Origin: Actinomycetes bacterium
GTDB lineage: Bacteria > Actinomycetota > Actinomycetes > Mycobacteriales > Micromonosporaceae
Direction: 5' to 3'
Assembly (NCBI GenBank): GCA_023437285.1
Contig: JAEZGP010000392.1
Coordinates: 1 to 12,451 of the forward strand
Length of the DNA: 12,451 nt
Of the stretch, positions 1 to 11,491 are shown in pieces. How positions within the stretch are numbered: the stretch's first letter is position 1; each line of letters begins with the position of its first letter. The position numbers were made by a program, and so were the translations under genes. Under the pieces are notes generated by a model that was given only the letters and a program-made list of their open reading frames with translations, searched no databases and had not been told where the DNA came from.

Positions 1-1194
1 CACGGGCGGCACGCGGCCCGCGCGCAGCGCCGGCACCAGGGCCGCGAGCACGGTGACGCCGACGCCGACGCCGAGCGTGGCGATGATCACGTACGGGCGT
101 ACGAGGACGCCGGAGACCGGCAGGCTCGTGCTGGCCAGCGCCTCTAGCGCCCTGGTGAGCAGGTAGCCGACCCCGGCGCCGAGGACGAGCCCGATCAGCG
201 AGGCGACCAGTCCCAGCAGCGCGGCCTCGGCGAGCACTCCGCGCAGCACCTGGCCGCGCGCGGCCCCGAACGCCCGGTAGAGGGCCAGCTCCCGGGTGCG
301 CTGCGCGACCAGCATGGCGAACGTGTTGAAGATCAGAAATGTACCGGTGAACAGCCCGATGAACGCGAAGACGGCCAGCCCGTTCTTGAGGATGTCGACG
401 AACCCCGCCGTCGCGTTGGCCTGCGCCTTGGCCGCCTCGTCGGCCGTCTTCACCGAGTACCCCGGGCCGAGCGCGGCGGCGATCGCGTCGCGCAGGTCGC
501 TCGGCGTCACCCCGGCCGCGCCGGCGACGTCGACCTGCGTGAACTCGCCCGGGGCGTCGATCATGAGCCGCTGCGCGGTGGGCAGCGTGAACGCCACGTT
601 CGTCTCGCCGCCGAGGCTGTCGCGGTCACCCCGGTACCCGAAGATGCCCACCACCTGGAACGTCTCGGGCTCCGAACGTAGCGTCAGCACCTTGACGGTG
701 CCGCCGACCCGCAGGTCGGCCGCCTTGGCGAGGGTCGCGTTGACCGCCACCTCGTCGGCTCGCGTCGGCGCCCGCCCCTCGCGGAGCACGACGAACCCGC
801 TGCCGTCGTCGGCCCAGCTGCTGCCGTAGCGGGGCGGGCCGGTGCTCGGCACGACCTTGCCGTCGGGGCCGATGACCCGGGCGCCGTCGACGAGAACCAG
901 GCCGGTCGCCCGGGCCCCGCCCGGTACGGCCCGGATTTTGGCCAGCGCGGCCGGGTCGACGAACGCGGTCGGCGTACTGCCCCCGGGCTGGCCGCCCGGC
1001 GCCTCGCTGACGGCGGTGACCTGGACGTCGAGGCCCTCCTGGGTGGTGGCGAACAGGTTCTCGAAGCCCTTGGCGATCGTGTCGCCGCCGACGAAGGCGC
1101 CCGACATGAACATGGTGCCGAGCACCACGGCCAGCGCCGACAACATCAGCCGCAGCTTGTGCGTCAGCAGGCCGCGCAGCATCGCCCGGAACAC
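1..1194 (-). CDS. FtsX/MacB-type ABC transporter permease (3' part outside window)
   Basis: Membrane subunit of an ABC exporter of the MacB/LolCE/FtsX class. Read leftwards, 398 codons are visible and the frame is still open at the window edge, so the C-terminal part is missing; two-module actinobacterial members are about twice this long. I see an N-terminal membrane segment (about residues 14-35, beginning after AMLRGLLTHKLRLM), an extracytoplasmic MacB_PCD-like region (about 36-260), then the first FtsX module from about residue 264 (FVDILKNGLAVFAF) with three hydrophobic segments. RTRELALYRAFGA is the typical cytoplasmic loop that contacts the ATPase. The GTG at 1194-1192 was chosen because it follows the ATPase stop by 7 nt and has GGTGAGG 5 nt upstream; ATG at 1182-1180 is the alternative. 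It is almost certainly cotranscribed with the ATPase. The substrate (lipid, peptide or drug) cannot be read from sequence. Confidence 0.88.
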   Translation of the reverse strand, partial: MFRAMLRGLLTHKLRLMLSALAVVLGTMFMSGAFVGGDTIAKGFENLFATTQEGLDVQVTAVSEAPGGQPGGSTPTAFVDPAALAKIRAVPGGARATGLVLVDGARVIGPDGKVVPSTGPPRYGSSWADDGSGFVVLREGRAPTRADEVAVNATLAKAADLRVGGTVKVLTLRSEPETFQVVGIFGYRGDRDSLGGETNVAFTLPTAQRLMIDAPGEFTQVDVAGAAGVTPSDLRDAIAAALGPGYSVKTADEAAKAQANATAGFVDILKNGLAVFAFIGLFTGTFLIFNTFAMLVAQRTRELALYRAFGAARGQVLRGVLAEAALLGLVASLIGLVLGAGVGYLLTRALEALASTSLPVSGVLVRPYVIIATLGVGVGVTVLAALVPALRAGRVPPV

Positions 1195-1201
1195 GGCGGC
1201 C

Positions 1202-2014
1202 TCACCCCGGTTCCGGAGGCCGGCGCGGCTCGTCGGGCCGGCCCCGCTGGGCGTCGAGGCCGCGCATGGTGTCGAGCACCAGGTCGGCCGTCGGGTCGGT
1301 GACCTCCTCGACGATCTCGCCGTCCACCAGGAACACGACCCGGTCGGCGTACGAGGCGGCGTTCGGATCGTGGGTGACGATGATGATCGTCTGCCCGAAC
1401 TGGCGGACCGAGGTGCGCAGGAACCCCAGCACCTCCGCCCCGGAGCGGGAGTCGAGGTTGCCGGTCGGCTCGTCGCCGAAGATGACCTGCGGCCGCGACA
1501 CGAGCGCGCGGGCACACGCGACGCGCTGCTGCTGGCCGCCCGACAGTTGCGACGGGCGGTGACTGAGCCGGTCGCGCAGCTCGACGGTGGCGATGACCGT
1601 GTCGAACCACGCCCGGTCGGGTTTGCGGCCGGCGATGGCGAGCGGCAGCAGGATGTTCTCCTCGGCCGTGAGCGTGGGCAGCAGGTTGAACTGCTGGAAG
1701 ATGAAGCCGACGCGGTCGCGGCGGACCTTGGTCAGGCCGGCGTCGTTGAGGTTGGTCAGCAGGGTGTCGCCGATGCGGACCTCGCCGCGGTCGACCGTGT
1801 CGAGGCCGGCCAGGCAGTGCATCAGGGTCGATTTGCCCGACCCGGACGGGCCCATGATCGCGGTGAACCGTTCCCACCCGAACTCGACGCTGATCCCGCG
1901 CAGCGCCACCACCTGCGCCTCGCCCGTGCCGTAGACCTTCCACACGTCGCGCGCGGAGGCCGCGTTACCCGTCACAGACAACAAGCTATCGGTCACCCGT
2001 GTCATAACCGTCAT
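1202..2014 (-). CDS. ABC transporter ATP-binding protein (LolD/MacB family)
   Basis: Cytoplasmic ATPase that powers the adjacent FtsX-type permease. The 270-residue frame holds every ABC hallmark: Walker A GPSGSGKST (55-63), Q-loop FQQFN (106-110), signature LSGGQQQR (157-164), Walker B VIFGDEPTGNLD (177-188) and H-loop His215 in THD. The GNLDS wording and the length fit the lipoprotein/macrolide exporter subfamily. The start is uncertain. ATG at 2014 is the longest form but has no ribosome-binding site, and residues 1-13 add nothing family-like. GTG at 1975-1973 lies 7 nt downstream of a TAGCTT -10 box (1988-1983) and would give a leaderless 257-residue protein starting just before NAASARDVWKVYG. 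The gene is divergent from the HAD gene and 7 nt upstream of the permease start. Function as an exporter ATPase is secure; the substrate is unknown. Confidence 0.93.
   Translation of the reverse strand: MTVMTRVTDSLLSVTGNAASARDVWKVYGTGEAQVVALRGISVEFGWERFTAIMGPSGSGKSTLMHCLAGLDTVDRGEVRIGDTLLTNLNDAGLTKVRRDRVGFIFQQFNLLPTLTAEENILLPLAIAGRKPDRAWFDTVIATVELRDRLSHRPSQLSGGQQQRVACARALVSRPQVIFGDEPTGNLDSRSGAEVLGFLRTSVRQFGQTIIIVTHDPNAASYADRVVFLVDGEIVEEVTDPTADLVLDTMRGLDAQRGRPDEPRRPPEPG
1976..1988 (-). promoter_or_regulatory. Possible -10 box for leaderless ABC ATPase transcript
   Basis: On the minus strand TAGCTT (1988-1983) matches TANNNT and is followed after 7 nt by GTG at 1975-1973. That spacing would place the transcription start at the start codon. 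No convincing -35 is visible. It lies inside the longer annotated frame, so it argues for the shorter start. Confidence 0.35.
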
Positions 2015-2024
2015 ATATCGGTGA

Positions 2025-6349
<4,325 letters not shown>

Positions 6350-6352
6350 CGT

Positions 6353-6634
6353 TCAGTCGGCGTTCGGCCCGGCCACGGCCGCCCCGTCGGCCGCCCGCTG
6401 CACGTGGATGCACTCCCCGGGGCACTCCTTGGCCGCGTCGATGATCTCCAGACGCAGATTCTCGGGTACGTCCACCTGGCTACCGGGGGAAGTGAGCAGC
6501 TCACCGTCGGTGTCCTTGACGTACGCCAGGCCGTCGATGTCGAACTCGAACACCTCCGGGGCATACTGCACGCACAGCCCGTCGCCGGTGCACAGGTCCT
6601 GGTCGACCCAGACACGCAGAGGTTCCGTCGTCAC
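6353..6634 (-). CDS. Single-cluster ferredoxin with CxxDxxC motif
   Basis: Small electron carrier of 93 residues, acidic and cytoplasmic. Cluster residues are Cys15, Asp18 and Cys21 (DLCTGDGLC), then Cys71 in KECPGEC; Cys75 is an extra cysteine. The CxxDxxC...C(P) pattern is the arrangement of the Pyrococcus furiosus ferredoxin, where Asp takes the place of the second cysteine and the cluster can be [3Fe-4S] or [4Fe-4S]. The flanking APEVFEFDIDGLAYV is typical of actinobacterial ferredoxins, and I recall very similar ones next to arc in Streptomyces. The redox partner is not shown by sequence; a cytochrome P450 or other oxygenase is the usual partner of this family. GTG 6634-6632 has no ribosome-binding site but lies 7 nt from TACCGT. 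The gene is divergent from arc and nearly touches the convergent 189-residue gene. Confidence 0.92.
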   Translation of the reverse strand: MTTEPLRVWVDQDLCTGDGLCVQYAPEVFEFDIDGLAYVKDTDGELLTSPGSQVDVPENLRLEIIDAAKECPGECIHVQRAADGAAVAGPNAD

Positions 6635-6647
6635 GTTCTCGACGGTA
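6635..6647 (-). promoter_or_regulatory. -10 box for leaderless ferredoxin transcript
   Basis: Minus-strand TACCGT (6647-6642) matches TANNNT and is followed by 7 nt (CGAGAAC) and the GTG at 6634-6632. No Shine-Dalgarno sequence is present. A clear -35 was not seen. Confidence 0.5.
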
Positions 6648-6711
6648 CCCCACCGCGATAACGACCTTGCGACAGCCGCCTTGGGTGAGGACGCTGGGAG
6701 GTCAAACCGGT

Positions 6712-6781
6712 TAGTGTTTATGGCACGAGAGCAGGACGCGGCTCCCGCCGCGTCAGGCAGTACCCCCCGGGGAGGTGGGAC
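6712..6781 (+). promoter_or_regulatory. Probable arc promoter -10 box and leader with ribosome-binding site
   Basis: TAGTGT (6712-6717) fits the TANNNT -10 consensus and would start transcription near 6724. The resulting leader of about 58 nt ends with GGAGG (6771-6775), 6 nt before the arc GTG at 6782. Unlike the leaderless genes in the window, arc therefore has a conventional leader. No -35 is convincing. Confidence 0.4.
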
Positions 6782-8563
6782 GTGGCACGCAGTGAGGACG
6801 CGGATGCTCGCGCCGAACGCTGGGAGCGGGAGGCCCACGATCTCGCCACCCAGGTCGCGTTCCTCCAGGAGGAACTCGCCCTGGTGAGGCGGAAGCTGAC
6901 CGAGAGCCCGCGGCATGTCCGGCAGCTGGAGGAGCGGCTCGCCGCGACGCAGGCCCAGCTGGCGCGCGCGACGGAGAACAATGAACGGCTCGTGGCCACG
7001 CTCAAGGAGGCGCGGGCCCAGATCGTCACGCTCAAGGAGGAGGTCGACCGCCTGGCACAGCCGCCGAGCGGCTACGGCGTCTTCCTCGGTCGCTACCCCG
7101 ACGGCACGGTGGACGTGTTCACCGGCGGTCGGAAGCTGCGGGTGGCGGTGTCGCCGGCCATCGAGGTCGAGGACCTGCGCCGCGGCCAGGAGGTTCTGCT
7201 CAACGACGCGCTCAACATCGTTGACGCGCTCGGGTTCGAGCGGGCCGGCGAGGTGGTGATGCTCAAGGAGGTCATGGAGAACGCCGAGACCGGCGTCCTG
7301 GACCGTGCCCTGGTCATCTCCCACGCCGACGAGGAGCGGGTGGTGCACCTGGCCGACACGCTCAACGCGGGGGCGCTGCGCGCCGGCGATTCGCTGCTGA
7401 TCGAGCCGCGCAGCGCGTACGCCTACGAGCGCATCCCGAAGAGCGAGGTCGAGGAGCTGGTCCTGGAGGAGGTGCCCGACGTCGACTACACCGACATCGG
7501 TGGCCTGCACTCCCAGATCGAGCAGATCCGCGACGCGGTCGAGCTGCCGTTCCTGCACGCCGAGCTGTTCCGCGAGCACCAGTTGCGGCCGCCGAAGGGC
7601 GTGCTGCTCTACGGCCCGCCCGGCTGCGGCAAGACGCTCATCGCCAAGGCCGTGGCCAACTCGCTGGCCAAGAAGATCGCCGACAAGCGCGGCGAGGAGA
7701 AGAAGACCAGCTACTTCCTCAACATCAAGGGTCCGGAGCTGCTCAACAAGTACGTCGGTGAGACCGAGCGGCACATCCGGCTGATCTTCCAGCGGGCCCG
7801 CGAGAAGGCCAGCGAGGGCACGCCGGTCATCGTGTTCTTCGACGAGATGGACTCGATCTTCCGTACCCGCGGCTCGGGCGTGTCCTCCGACGTGGAGAAC
7901 ACGATCGTGCCGCAGCTGCTCAGCGAGATCGACGGCGTGGAGGGGCTGGAGAACGTCATCGTGATCGGCGCCTCCAACCGGGAGGACATGATCGACCCGG
8001 CGATCCTGCGGCCGGGCCGCCTCGACGTCAAGATCAAGATTGAGCGGCCGGACGCCGAGGCCGCGAAGGACATCTTCAGCAAGTACATCCTGACCGGGCT
8101 GCCGCTGCACCCCGACGACCTGGCCGAGCACGGCGGGTCGGCGGACGCCTGCGTGCAGGCGATGATCCAGGCCGTGGTCCTGCGGATGTACTCCGAGACC
8201 GAGGAGAACCGCTTCCTCGAGGTCACCTACGCCAACGGCGACAAGGAGGTCCTGTACTTCAAGGACTTCAACTCCGGCGCCATGGTGCAGAACATCGTCG
8301 ACCGCGGCAAGAAGATGGCGATCAAGGAGTTCCTCTCCACCGGTCGCAAGGGCCTGCGCCTGCAGCACCTGCTGGACGCGTGCGTCGACGAGTTCCGCGA
8401 GAACGAGGACCTGCCCAACACCACCAACCCCGACGACTGGGCGCGCATCTCCGGCAAGAAGGGCGAGCGGATCGTCTACATCCGCACGCTCGTCTCCGGC
8501 GGCAAGGGCGCCGAGGCCGGCCGTTCGATCGACACGGTCAGCAACACCGGCCAGTACCTGTAA
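6782..8563 (+). CDS. arc: Proteasome-associated AAA+ ATPase ARC/Mpa
   Basis: Hexameric ATPase that recognises pupylated proteins, unfolds them and threads them into the 20S proteasome. The 593 residues contain an N-terminal coiled coil (about 10-92) that binds Pup, tandem OB folds (about 95-212), and an AAA+ module. In the AAA+ module are Walker A GPPGCGKT (278-285), pore loop KYVGE (323-327), Walker B VIVFFDE (349-355; Asp354, Glu355), sensor-1 Asn399 in GASNRED, and arginine-finger region RPGR (410-413). The C-terminus GQYL (590-593) carries the penultimate tyrosine that docks into pockets on the PrcA ring. The segment around 470-500 ([16 protein letters not shown]) is the usual Mpa/ARC insertion. 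GTG 6782 has a strong GGAGG site. The length and all key residues are typical, so it should be active. The orthologue is Rv2115c in mycobacteria. A hairpin-TTTT follows the gene. Confidence 0.98.
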   Translation: MARSEDADARAERWEREAHDLATQVAFLQEELALVRRKLTESPRHVRQLEERLAATQAQLARATENNERLVATLKEARAQIVTLKEEVDRLAQPPSGYGVFLGRYPDGTVDVFTGGRKLRVAVSPAIEVEDLRRGQEVLLNDALNIVDALGFERAGEVVMLKEVMENAETGVLDRALVISHADEERVVHLADTLNAGALRAGDSLLIEPRSAYAYERIPKSEVEELVLEEVPDVDYTDIGGLHSQIEQIRDAVELPFLHAELFREHQLRPPKGVLLYGPPGCGKTLIAKAVANSLAKKIADKRGEEKKTSYFLNIKGPELLNKYVGETERHIRLIFQRAREKASEGTPVIVFFDEMDSIFRTRGSGVSSDVENTIVPQLLSEIDGVEGLENVIVIGASNREDMIDPAILRPGRLDVKIKIERPDAEAAKDIFSKYILTGLPLHPDDLAEHGGSADACVQAMIQAVVLRMYSETEENRFLEVTYANGDKEVLYFKDFNSGAMVQNIVDRGKKMAIKEFLSTGRKGLRLQHLLDACVDEFRENEDLPNTTNPDDWARISGKKGERIVYIRTLVSGGKGAEAGRSIDTVSNTGQYL

Positions 8564-8573
8564 CGGTTGTCGA

Positions 8574-8604
8574 CCGTGGGCCCCGGCGGCCCCCACGGCC
8601 TTTT
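8574..8604 (+). terminator. Probable Rho-independent terminator after arc
   Basis: CCGTGGG (8574-8580) pairs perfectly with CCCACGG (8592-8598) around an 11-nt GC-rich loop, followed after two bases by TTTT (8601-8604). It begins 10 nt after the arc stop codon. The U-tract is short, so termination may be partial and some readthrough into dop is possible. Confidence 0.55.
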
Positions 8605-8712
8605 CACCCGAGCGCGAACGCGGCCGGGCGGCGGTACGGGTGCGGTCCGGGCAGGGCGGTCGACGGAGGGCCGGTCACCGTCAGCCGGCCACCCGCCGCC
8701 TGGTGATGCGTC

Positions 8713-8744
8713 TACGCTCGAAGCATCAGCCCCAGCGACAGGAG
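8713..8744 (+). promoter_or_regulatory. Possible dop promoter -10 box and ribosome-binding site
   Basis: TACGCT (8713-8718) matches TANNNT and would place the transcript start near 8725. GGAG at 8741-8744 lies 8 nt before the dop GTG at 8753. The 189-nt arc-dop gap (8564-8752) otherwise holds the arc terminator and no credible gene. Confidence 0.4.
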
Positions 8745-8752
8745 CCCTCCCA

Positions 8753-10261
8753 GTGAGCGTACGACGGATCATGGGCAGCGAGGTCGAGTACGGCGTGTCC
8801 GTGCCGGGCCAGCCCGCGGCCAACCCGATGGTGACCTCCTCCCAGGTGGTCAACGCCTACGGCGCCCGTCCCGAGCTGACCCGTGGCGGCCGCGCGCGCT
8901 GGGACTACGAGGAGGAGTCGCCGCTGCGTGACGCGCGGGGCTTCACGTACTCCGGCTCCCTGTACGACCCGGCGGAGGCCCTCGCCGACGAGGACCTGGG
9001 CCTGGCCAACGTCATCCTGACCAACGGTGCCCGGCTCTACGTTGACCACGCCCACCCGGAGTACTCGACGCCCGAGGTGACCAACCCACGTGACCTGGTG
9101 CTGTGGGACAAGGCGGGGGAGCGGGTGATGGCCGAGGCGGCCCGCCGGGCGGCGACGGTGCCCACCGTCGGGCAGATCCACCTGTACAAGAACAACACCG
9201 ACAACAAGGGCGCGAGCTACGGTGCGCACGAGAACTACCTCATGGCCCGCCAGACCCCGTTCGCCGACATCGTCACGCACCTGACCCCGTTCTTCGTGAC
9301 CCGACAGATCGTCTGCGGGGCGGGCCGGGTCGGCATCGGGCAGGACGGCTCGCAGGCCGGCTTCCAGATCTCGCAGCGGGCGGACTTCTTCGAGGTCGAG
9401 GTGGGCCTGGAGACCACCCTCAAGCGGCCCATCATCAACACCCGGGACGAGCCGCACGCCGACGCCGACAAGTACCGGCGGCTGCACGTCATCATCGGCG
9501 ACGCGAACCTCTCGGAGATCTCCACCTACCTCAAGGCTGGCACCACCTCGCTGGTCCTCGCGATGATCGAGGCCAAGGTGCTCACCCCGGACCTGGGCAT
9601 CGCCGACCCCGTCGGCGAGCTCAAGGCCGTCAGTCACGACCCGACCCTGACCCACCTCATGCGGCTGCGCGACGGGCGCCGGCTCACCGCGCTCGACCTG
9701 CAATGGGCATACCTGGAGCGGGCACGCGCCTTTGTGGACGCCAACGGCACCGACGACATCACCGAGGACGTCCTGGCCCGCTGGGAGAGCGTGCTCGACC
9801 GGCTCGGCCGCGACCCCATGCTGTGCGCGGGCGAGCTCGACTGGGTGGCCAAGCTGCGGCTGCTGGAGGGCTACCGGGAGCGGGAGGACCTCACCTGGGG
9901 CTCGCCCAAGCTCCAGCTGGTCGACCTGCAGTACTCCGACGTACGGCCTGAGAAGGGCCTCTACCACCGGCTGGTGGCGCGTGGCGCCATGGAGCGCCTC
10001 TTCGACGACGACGAGGTCCGCCGCGCGATGACGGAGCCGCCGGAGGACACCCGCGCGTACTTCCGGGGTCGCTGCCTGGCCAAGTACGCCAGCGAGGTCG
10101 TCGCGGCCAGTTGGGACTCGGTCATCTTCGACGTCGGCCGCGAGTCGCTCGTCCGGGTGCCGATGATGGAGCCCGAGCGGGGCACCCGCAAGCACGTCGG
10201 CGCGTTGTTCGACCGGTGCCCGAGTGCGAAGGATCTTCTGGAGGTCATCACCGCCAACTGA
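8753..10261 (+). CDS. dop: Pup deamidase/depupylase Dop
   Basis: Carboxylate-amine-ligase-fold enzyme that deamidates the C-terminal Gln of Pup to Glu and also removes Pup from substrates, using bound ATP and magnesium. The 502 residues start with [14 protein letters not shown] (metal-binding Glu10 and Glu12). They include the Dop-specific loop region [15 protein letters not shown] (49-63 and beyond), nucleophile Asp98 in [14 protein letters not shown], nucleotide/metal region [17 protein letters not shown] (146-162), [16 protein letters not shown] (222-237) and the C-terminal Pup-groove segment WDSVIFDVG (454-462). The Dop loop and the [13 protein letters not shown] opening separate it from the paralogous ligase PafA. 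GTG 8753 fits the family start and has GGAG 8 nt upstream; the frame is open 62 codons further upstream, but that stretch includes the arc terminator. pup follows after 120 nt. It corresponds to Rv2112c. Confidence 0.97.
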   Translation: MSVRRIMGSEVEYGVSVPGQPAANPMVTSSQVVNAYGARPELTRGGRARWDYEEESPLRDARGFTYSGSLYDPAEALADEDLGLANVILTNGARLYVDHAHPEYSTPEVTNPRDLVLWDKAGERVMAEAARRAATVPTVGQIHLYKNNTDNKGASYGAHENYLMARQTPFADIVTHLTPFFVTRQIVCGAGRVGIGQDGSQAGFQISQRADFFEVEVGLETTLKRPIINTRDEPHADADKYRRLHVIIGDANLSEISTYLKAGTTSLVLAMIEAKVLTPDLGIADPVGELKAVSHDPTLTHLMRLRDGRRLTALDLQWAYLERARAFVDANGTDDITEDVLARWESVLDRLGRDPMLCAGELDWVAKLRLLEGYREREDLTWGSPKLQLVDLQYSDVRPEKGLYHRLVARGAMERLFDDDEVRRAMTEPPEDTRAYFRGRCLAKYASEVVAASWDSVIFDVGRESLVRVPMMEPERGTRKHVGALFDRCPSAKDLLEVITAN

Positions 10262-10264
10262 CGG

Positions 10265-10293
10265 CGTCGGCGTGGCGGTGAGGCCCGCCGACG
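10265..10293 (+). terminator. Hairpin after dop, possible terminator without U-tract
   Basis: CGTCGGCG (10265-10272) pairs perfectly over 8 bp with CGCCGACG (10286-10293) around a 13-nt loop, just 4 nt after the dop stop. No T-run follows. It may be a weak, U-less terminator or an RNA-stability element separating dop from the pup unit. Confidence 0.35.
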
Positions 10294-10346
10294 TGCGCTC
10301 TGCGCGAAACCGCCGGGGGGCCGACGATTTTGTGCCCCGGCCGAGG

Positions 10347-10376
10347 TAGGTTTTCTGCAACCGATGTTGGAGGAGG
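10347..10376 (+). promoter_or_regulatory. Probable pup-prcBA promoter -10 box and ribosome-binding site
   Basis: TAGGTT (10347-10352) matches TANNNT and predicts a start near 10359. A strong GGAGGAGG (10369-10376) lies 5 nt before the pup ATG at 10382. This suggests that pup, prcB and prcA can be expressed independently of dop, with efficient translation of Pup. Confidence 0.5.
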
Positions 10377-10381
10377 ACAGG

Positions 10382-10600
10382 ATGGCTACACGCGATTCCG
10401 GCGGTCAGTCCCAGTCCGGCAGGTCCCGCCGCGACGAGGAGATCGACGAGTCCCCGGCGCCCGAGGTCAACCCTGAGGTGGCCGAGCGCCAGGAGAAGCT
10501 CACCGAGGACGTCGACGACCTCCTGGACGAGATCGACTCGGTGCTCGAGGAGAACGCTGAGGAGTTCGTGCGGGGCTATGTCCAGAAGGGCGGGCAGTGA
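10382..10600 (+). CDS. pup: Prokaryotic ubiquitin-like protein Pup (GGQ form)
   Basis: Intrinsically disordered 72-residue tag that is joined through its C-terminal residue to substrate lysines and delivers them to the proteasome. The N-terminal half is polar and variable. The conserved C-terminal half (about 38-72) contains [20 protein letters not shown], the segment that becomes helical on the ARC coiled coil, and ends [10 protein letters not shown]. The final Gln72 means the translated form is inactive for ligation until Dop deamidates it to Glu; dop sits directly upstream. Only two lysines are present (Lys39, Lys69). ATG 10382 was chosen over the in-frame ATG at 10364 because GGAGGAGG lies between them and MATRDSGGQ is the usual start. 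The TGA overlaps the prcB GTG by 4 nt, indicating coupled translation. The mycobacterial counterpart is Rv2111c. Confidence 0.98.
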   Translation: MATRDSGGQSQSGRSRRDEEIDESPAPEVNPEVAERQEKLTEDVDDLLDEIDSVLEENAEEFVRGYVQKGGQ

Positions 10601-11439
10601 GCGTGCCAGTCGGTTTTGATCCTTCCGGCCGCCTGCCCGATCTTTTCACCAACGTGGGCACGTCATCGTTCACCGACTTCCTGAGCCAGGCCGCCCCGTC
10701 GCTGCTGCCCGGCCGGCGGCCGCTGCCGCCCGGCAGCGCCGACCTGGCGCCGCACGCGACGACGATCGTGGCGGTCAGCTACGCCGGCGGCGTGGTCATG
10801 GCCGGCGACCGGCGCGCCACCATGGGCAACCTCATCGCCAGCCGCGACATCGAGAAGGTCCACCCCGCCGACGCGTACTCGCTGGTGGGCATCGCCGGCA
10901 CGGCGGGCGTGGGCATCGAGCTCATGCGCCTGTTCCAGGTGGAGCTGGAGCACTACGAGAAGATCGAGGGCACGATGCTGTCCCTCGACGGCAAGGCCAA
11001 CCGGCTGGCCGCGATGATCCGCAACAACCTCGGCGCGGCCATGCAGGGGCTGGCGGTCATCCCGCTGTTCGCCGGGTTCGACCTCGACGGCACCGACCCG
11101 GCGAAGGCCGGGCGGATCTTCAGCTTCGACGTGGCCGGCGGCTGCTACGAGGAGACCGGCTACGACGGCATCGGCTCCGGCTCGCTGTTCGCCAAGGCGG
11201 CGCTCAAAAAGCGGTACCGGCCGGGGCTCAGCGCCGACGAGGCGGCCCGGCTGGCGGTCGAGGCCCTCTACGACGCCGCCGACGACGACACCGCCACCGG
11301 CGGCCCGGACCTCATCCGCAAGATCTACCCCGTGGTCATGACGGCCAGTGCCGAGGGCACCCACCGGCTGCCCGAGGCCGAGACCGCGGCGCTCGCCGAG
11401 GCCGTCGTGGCGGCCCGCAACGAGAACATCGGCGGCTGA
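10597..11439 (+). CDS. prcB: 20S proteasome beta subunit PrcB
   Basis: Catalytic subunit of the 20S core particle, an N-terminal-threonine peptidase assembled in two inner heptameric rings. The 280-residue precursor has a propeptide of about 54 residues. Processing before Thr55 (PHA|TTIVAV) exposes the nucleophile. Counting mature Thr as 1, Asp17 (Asp71 of the precursor) in [10 protein letters not shown], Lys33 (Lys87) in DIEKVHP and Gly47 in GIAGTAG complete the active site, so it should be active. The residue before the cleavage site is Ala54 (codon GCG) rather than the usual Gly. GTG 10597 overlaps the pup stop (GTGA); GTG 10603 is a possible alternative. prcA follows after 52 nt with its own ribosome-binding site. 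The orthologue is Rv2110c. Length and motifs are otherwise typical. Confidence 0.97.
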   Translation: MSVPVGFDPSGRLPDLFTNVGTSSFTDFLSQAAPSLLPGRRPLPPGSADLAPHATTIVAVSYAGGVVMAGDRRATMGNLIASRDIEKVHPADAYSLVGIAGTAGVGIELMRLFQVELEHYEKIEGTMLSLDGKANRLAAMIRNNLGAAMQGLAVIPLFAGFDLDGTDPAKAGRIFSFDVAGGCYEETGYDGIGSGSLFAKAALKKRYRPGLSADEAARLAVEALYDAADDDTATGGPDLIRKIYPVVMTASAEGTHRLPEAETAALAEAVVAARNENIGG

Positions 11440-11491
11440 CCCTCGTTCCCTTCCGTTCCCACCTTCCCGGCTGTAAGGAGACCCACCGGCC

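Noticed and set aside
6353..8596. 747-codon minus-strand open frame antisense to all of arc and continuous with the ferredoxin frame
   Set aside because: It is a GC-rich shadow: arc has complete AAA+ motifs on the plus strand, while the antisense translation is low-complexity Leu/Val/Asp/Arg-rich. Only the last 93 codons are a recognisable protein, and they have their own promoter-like element.
8753..10261. PafA, the Pup ligase
   Set aside because: The paralogue opens with [13 protein letters not shown], has the Dop-loop region after [15 protein letters not shown], and lies directly upstream of pup, all pointing to Dop.
8726..10360. 544-codon minus-strand frame antisense to dop
   Set aside because: Dop is unmistakable on the plus strand. 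The antisense translation has no motif and no plausible start signal.
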